DNA of 9,917 nucleotides from Clostridia bacterium (GTDB lineage Bacteria; Bacillota; Clostridia; Oscillospirales; QAMX01): positions 1 through 9,917 of the forward strand of contig JAKSPX010000036.1 of assembly GCA_024404415.1 (NCBI GenBank), given 5' to 3'. Each line of letters starts with the position of its first letter. Position 1 is the first letter of the stretch. This document shows, piece after piece, positions 7,528 to 9,917 of this stretch. Position numbers and translations under genes: made by a program. The notes under the pieces are model-generated. The model saw nothing but the letters and a program-made list of their open reading frames with translations. It searched no databases and was not told where the DNA came from.

Positions 7528-9552
7528 ATGAAATACACCTCTTACGTCAACGTCTTCCAGGGGCAGGGAGAGCTTGATCTCCCGAAGCCGGAGGGCATCG
7601 CCGCCAAATGGTTCTTCATCAAGGCCGGGACGGGCAATACCTCGCCCGCGGCCATGCTCCCCTTCGGTGCCATGTCGGTCGCACCTTATTCGGGCGGCTA
7701 CCCGACCGGGTACGGCGACCATTACCCCAATTCCTTCTCCCGCCCGCGCCATTTTGAGGAAGGGAAGAAGCTCTATGGCTTTGCCCACATCCAGCAGAGC
7801 GGCACCGGCGCCATCGGCTACTACTATAACTATCTCCTCGTCACGCCGCGCTACCCCGCGTCCGCGCTTCTGCGGCTCCCGGAGGAGGAAGCGGCAACGC
7901 CGGGGTATTATACCTGCAAGCTTGAGGACATCACCTGCGAGCTGACCGCCTCTGCCCGTGTTGCCTTACACAAATACACCTTTGCGCAGGAAAAAGGCGA
8001 GATCGTGATCGACCTTTCCCACAATGATCTTCATTATCCCGGCCTGAAACCCGCACGCTGTGCGGTTATCTCCGCGAGGAAGACGGGGGAGGACACCCTC
8101 CTTGTCACCCTCCGCCACGCCGGTATTTTCCTCTATTTTGCCCTTCGTGGGGAAAATATCGCCCTTGTTGACGACCATACCGCCCGCGTCTCGGCAGGAA
8201 AGGGCGAAAATCTGCTCGCGGTCGCGGTCTCGCTCCGAAGCGAAGAAAAAGCCATGAAGGCGCTTTGGGAGGTCGGGAGCTTTGAAGAAACGAAAAAGGC
8301 GGCGGAGGAAACGTGGGAAGCCGCTTTGTCAACAATCGAGATCGAGACCAGGGACGAAAAGCTCCGCGAGATCTTCTATTCCAACCTCTATCATTCTCTC
8401 ATCAAACCGGCCGACTGGGCGGGGGAGAGCTTCATCTTTCCGGGTGACGGCCCCTTCTTCACCGATTTTGCCACCTTCTGGGATATGTACAAGACGGCTC
8501 TGCCCCTGATCTTCCTTCTTTATAAGGAAGAGGGCGAGGACATCGTCGAGTCGCTTCTCAAAACGGGGGAGGCACTCGGTGAGCTTCCCAACAGCATCGG
8601 CCTCAACGATCAATAGCTGATGCATGCATCTCAGGCGCGTATGCTTGGCGCTTATGCCCTTCTCACGGCCTACCGTTACGGCGTGAAGCTGGATGCGGGG
8701 CGAATGCTCAGGGTCATCGAAAGCGATATGTTTGCCGAGAACAAAAAGGATTTCACCGTCGAGGGAAAATGCAGGTCGCACACCTGGATGCTCGACATGG
8801 CCGACTGTGCCGCCCTCACGGCAGAAGTCGCGCGCGAGCGCGGCGAGCTTTCGCTTGCCGAAAAGCTTGAACCGCTTGCCGCCCAGTGGAAAAAGGTCTA
8901 TGACCCGGAAACCGGCCTTCTGAAAACCGATTCCAACTACTACGAGGGCACGTTATATAACTATTCCTTCCGACAGATGGTGAAAATGGACGAGCGCATC
9001 GCCCTTGCAGGCGGCAAGGAAAAATTCGTCGGCCTGCTCGACGCCTTCTTCGGCTACGGCGCGCCCGACGTCACGCTTCCCACTGACCCGGTGAACGAAG
9101 AGCCGGTGCGGGAGGGCATGAAGCTTGGAAGATTCGAGGGCTTCAACAACGAGTCGGACACCGAGGCCCCCTTCTCCTACGTCTATGCCGGGAGGCACGA
9201 CCGCTCGTGCGAGATCATCCGCGCGGGCATGAAGTATATGTTCACCAACGGCCGCGGCGGCATCCCCGGCAACAACGATTCCGGGGCGCTCTCCTCCTAC
9301 TATGTCCTCATGGCCGTCGGTCTCTTCCCGGTCGCGGGGCAGGATCTCTTCATCCTTGCCTCTCCCTTTGTCGATCAGGCCACCCTTCACCTCGCCTCGG
9401 GGAAAACGCTGGAGATCACGGTGGAAAATAACGCGGAGGAGAATATCTACGTCGAAAAAGCCACCTTCAACGGCGAAGAGGTGAAGGACTTCTTCCTTCC
9501 TGCCCATAAGCTCATGAAGGGCGGAAAACTGCATTTCGTGATGAAAAAATAA
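7528..9552 (+). pseudogene. GH92-like alpha-mannosidase interrupted by an in-frame TAG
   Basis: The frame from ATG 7528 to TAA 9550-9552 spans 674 codons, close to the 700-750 residues of GH92, with one TAG at 8614-8616 (codon 363) and no frame change. I chose ATG 7528, 4 bp after the previous stop, over an in-frame ATG at 7495 that lies inside the upstream gene; GAAAGG at 7514-7519 may serve as the binding site. GH92 landmarks are clear: SPAAMLPFGAMSVAPYSGGY, GFAHIQQSGTGAIGYYY, FYSNLYHSLIKP, DFATFWDMYKTALPL, GFNNESDTEAPFSYVYAG, GIPGNNDSGALSSYYVLMAVGLFPV, and a closing jelly-roll (NNAEENIYVEKATFNG). The family enzyme is a calcium-dependent exo-acting alpha-mannosidase. The usual GN(E/D)DCGQMSAW motif here has Asn583 where the family has an acidic residue and keeps Asp584. 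The TAG falls in the loop that in GH92 holds the general acid. An in-frame ATG at 8620 could restart translation of the C-terminal half. No signal peptide is seen. Confidence 0.85.
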
Positions 9553-9575
9553 AAGGCACCGAACGAGTCGGTGCC
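9541..9575 (-). terminator. Intrinsic terminator for the minus-strand response regulator transcript
   Basis: GGCACCGA (9555-9562) and TCGGTGCC (9568-9575) form a perfect 8-bp stem with a 5-nt loop. Read on the minus strand it is followed at once by TTTTATTTTTT (9554-9544), a good U-tract that overlaps the end of the GH92 gene. On the plus strand there is no U-tract after the stem, so termination of the glycosidase operon here would be weaker. Confidence 0.65.
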
Positions 9576-9584
9576 GGAATATGC
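9555..9584. repeat. Copy 1 of a 30-bp hairpin repeat
   Basis: The stem GGCACCGA/TCGGTGCC plus the tail GGAATATGC recurs at 9780-9809. The two copies differ mainly in the 5-nt loop (ACGAG against GCTTG). Confidence 0.8.
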
Positions 9585-9594
9585 CGAAAAAGTG

Positions 9595-9755
9595 TGTCAT
9601 TGCGAGGAGACCGGTCACGATGTGACCTGACGACGTGGCAATCCGTAAATACAACGCCTGATGTGTACATATTTGCCTGCATTTGGCGAAATGACGGACT
9701 TCAACAAAACGGTTTGCACCCTCAGCCAATGGTGTACCAACGGCTCGAAATGACA
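9595..9755. mobile_element. MITE-like palindromic element
   Basis: TGTCATTGCGAG (9595-9606) and CTCGAAATGACA (9744-9755) are terminal inverted repeats with one mismatch. Inside are a perfect hairpin GGTCAC-GAT-GTGACC (9613-9627), the CGACGTGGCAATCCG segment (9631-9645) typical of this repeat family, and an extra partial end GGCGAAATGAC near 9685-9695. It has no coding capacity, so it would be non-autonomous. Repeats beginning TGTCATTGCGAG are widespread between bacterial genes (recalled, not searched). It sits between the two copies of the 30-bp hairpin repeat. Confidence 0.6.
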
Positions 9756-9779
9756 GAAAGAGGATTTTTGACAGTCTGA

Positions 9780-9809
9780 GGCACCGAGCTTGTCGGTGCC
9801 GGAATATGC
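9780..9809. repeat. Copy 2 of the 30-bp hairpin repeat
   Basis: This has the same stem (9780-9787 / 9793-9800) and the same GGAATATGC tail as copy 1, but lacks a U-tract on either side. It lies 24 bp beyond the stop codon of the minus-strand response regulator. Confidence 0.8.
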
Positions 9810-9833
9810 GATATGTGATGTGCAAGGGCGCTT

Positions 9834-9917
9834 TCAGACGACAAAGCGGTAGCCGATGCCGCGGACGTTCCGAATGTATTTGGGCGACTGCGGATCGTCC
9901 TCGATCTTCTGGCGGAG
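9834..9917 (-). CDS. OmpR/PhoB-family response regulator, C-terminal fragment
   Basis: The minus strand encodes 27 residues ending at TGA 9836-9834: LRQKIEDDP, then KYIRNVRGIGYRF and a short tail. The block L-R-x-K-(I/L)-E-D-D-P...Y-I-x-x-V-R-G-x-G-Y-R-F is the recognition helix and C-terminal beta-hairpin of the winged-helix DNA-binding domain of OmpR/PhoB regulators. The receiver domain and any partner kinase lie beyond the window. Nothing here links it to the glycosidase genes; it converges on them. Confidence 0.92.
   Translation of the reverse strand, partial: LRQKIEDDPQSPKYIRNVRGIGYRFVV

Noticed and set aside
6687..7538. Minus-strand open frame of 283 codons opposite the GH63-like gene
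   Set aside because: The plus strand carries the ordered GH63 motifs here; the minus frame shows no domain and no plausible ribosome binding site.
8614..8616. Pyrrolysine insertion at the GH92 TAG, suggested by a methyltransferase-like gene nearby
   Set aside because: Known Pyl proteins are methylamine methyltransferases, GH92 has no lysine-type role here, and no pyl genes are visible in the window; a nonsense mutation or sequence error is simpler.
9555..9809. CRISPR-like array from the repeated hairpins
   Set aside because: There are only two copies, 225 bp apart, with a palindromic element between them; spacing and number do not fit a CRISPR array.

Overview
The window reads as a GC-rich, low-redundancy bacterial chromosome segment, most likely from an uncultured gut or rumen Clostridia (Oscillospiraceae/Ruminococcaceae-like). 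This rests on strong GGAGG-type ribosome binding sites, Firmicutes-like sigma-A promoters, short inter-gene gaps, and abundant palindromic intergenic elements of the CTCTCAGTC...GACTGAGAG type that I recall from Faecalibacterium and relatives. The taxonomic call is inference; no rRNA or marker gene is present.

Layout. (1) 1-1560, plus strand: the tail of an unidentified gene (possibly an alpha/beta hydrolase), followed 19 bp later by a GH43-like glycosidase with a C-terminal discoidin (F5/8 type C, CBM32-like) domain. Its reading frame is broken near 356-361, apparently by a small deletion. (2) 1561-1732: convergent intergenic space holding a 118-bp palindromic element. (3) 1733-3786, minus strand: a URO-D-fold protein with a complete His-x-Cys...Cys zinc motif typical of corrinoid methyltransferases, and upstream of it a beta-lactamase-fold serine hydrolase. 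A second palindromic element lies between them. (4) 3787-3924: a compact divergent promoter in which a perfect 11-bp inverted repeat supplies the -35 box of both promoters. (5) 3925-9552, plus strand: a tight three-gene operon (gaps of 11 and 4 bp) encoding a membrane-anchored alpha-helical barrel protein, a GH63-like glucosidase and a GH92-like alpha-mannosidase. The GH92 frame is cut by one in-frame TAG. (6) 9553-9833: a hairpin repeated 225 bp apart, flanking a MITE-like element. (7) 9834-9917, minus strand: the last 27 residues of an OmpR/PhoB-family response regulator.

How it may work together. The central operon and the GH43 gene form a carbohydrate-processing locus. The GH63-like and GH92-like enzymes both lack signal peptides, so they probably trim imported oligosaccharides (alpha-glucosides and alpha-mannosides, for example of the high-mannose N-glycan type) inside the cell, while the barrel protein faces outward on a membrane anchor. 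No transporter or regulator gene is visible. The divergent operator implies that the serine hydrolase (and perhaps the URO-D gene) is co-regulated with the glycosidase operon. Two of the three recognisable glycosidase genes are interrupted, so the locus is either decaying or carries sequence errors; that should be settled before any functional claim.
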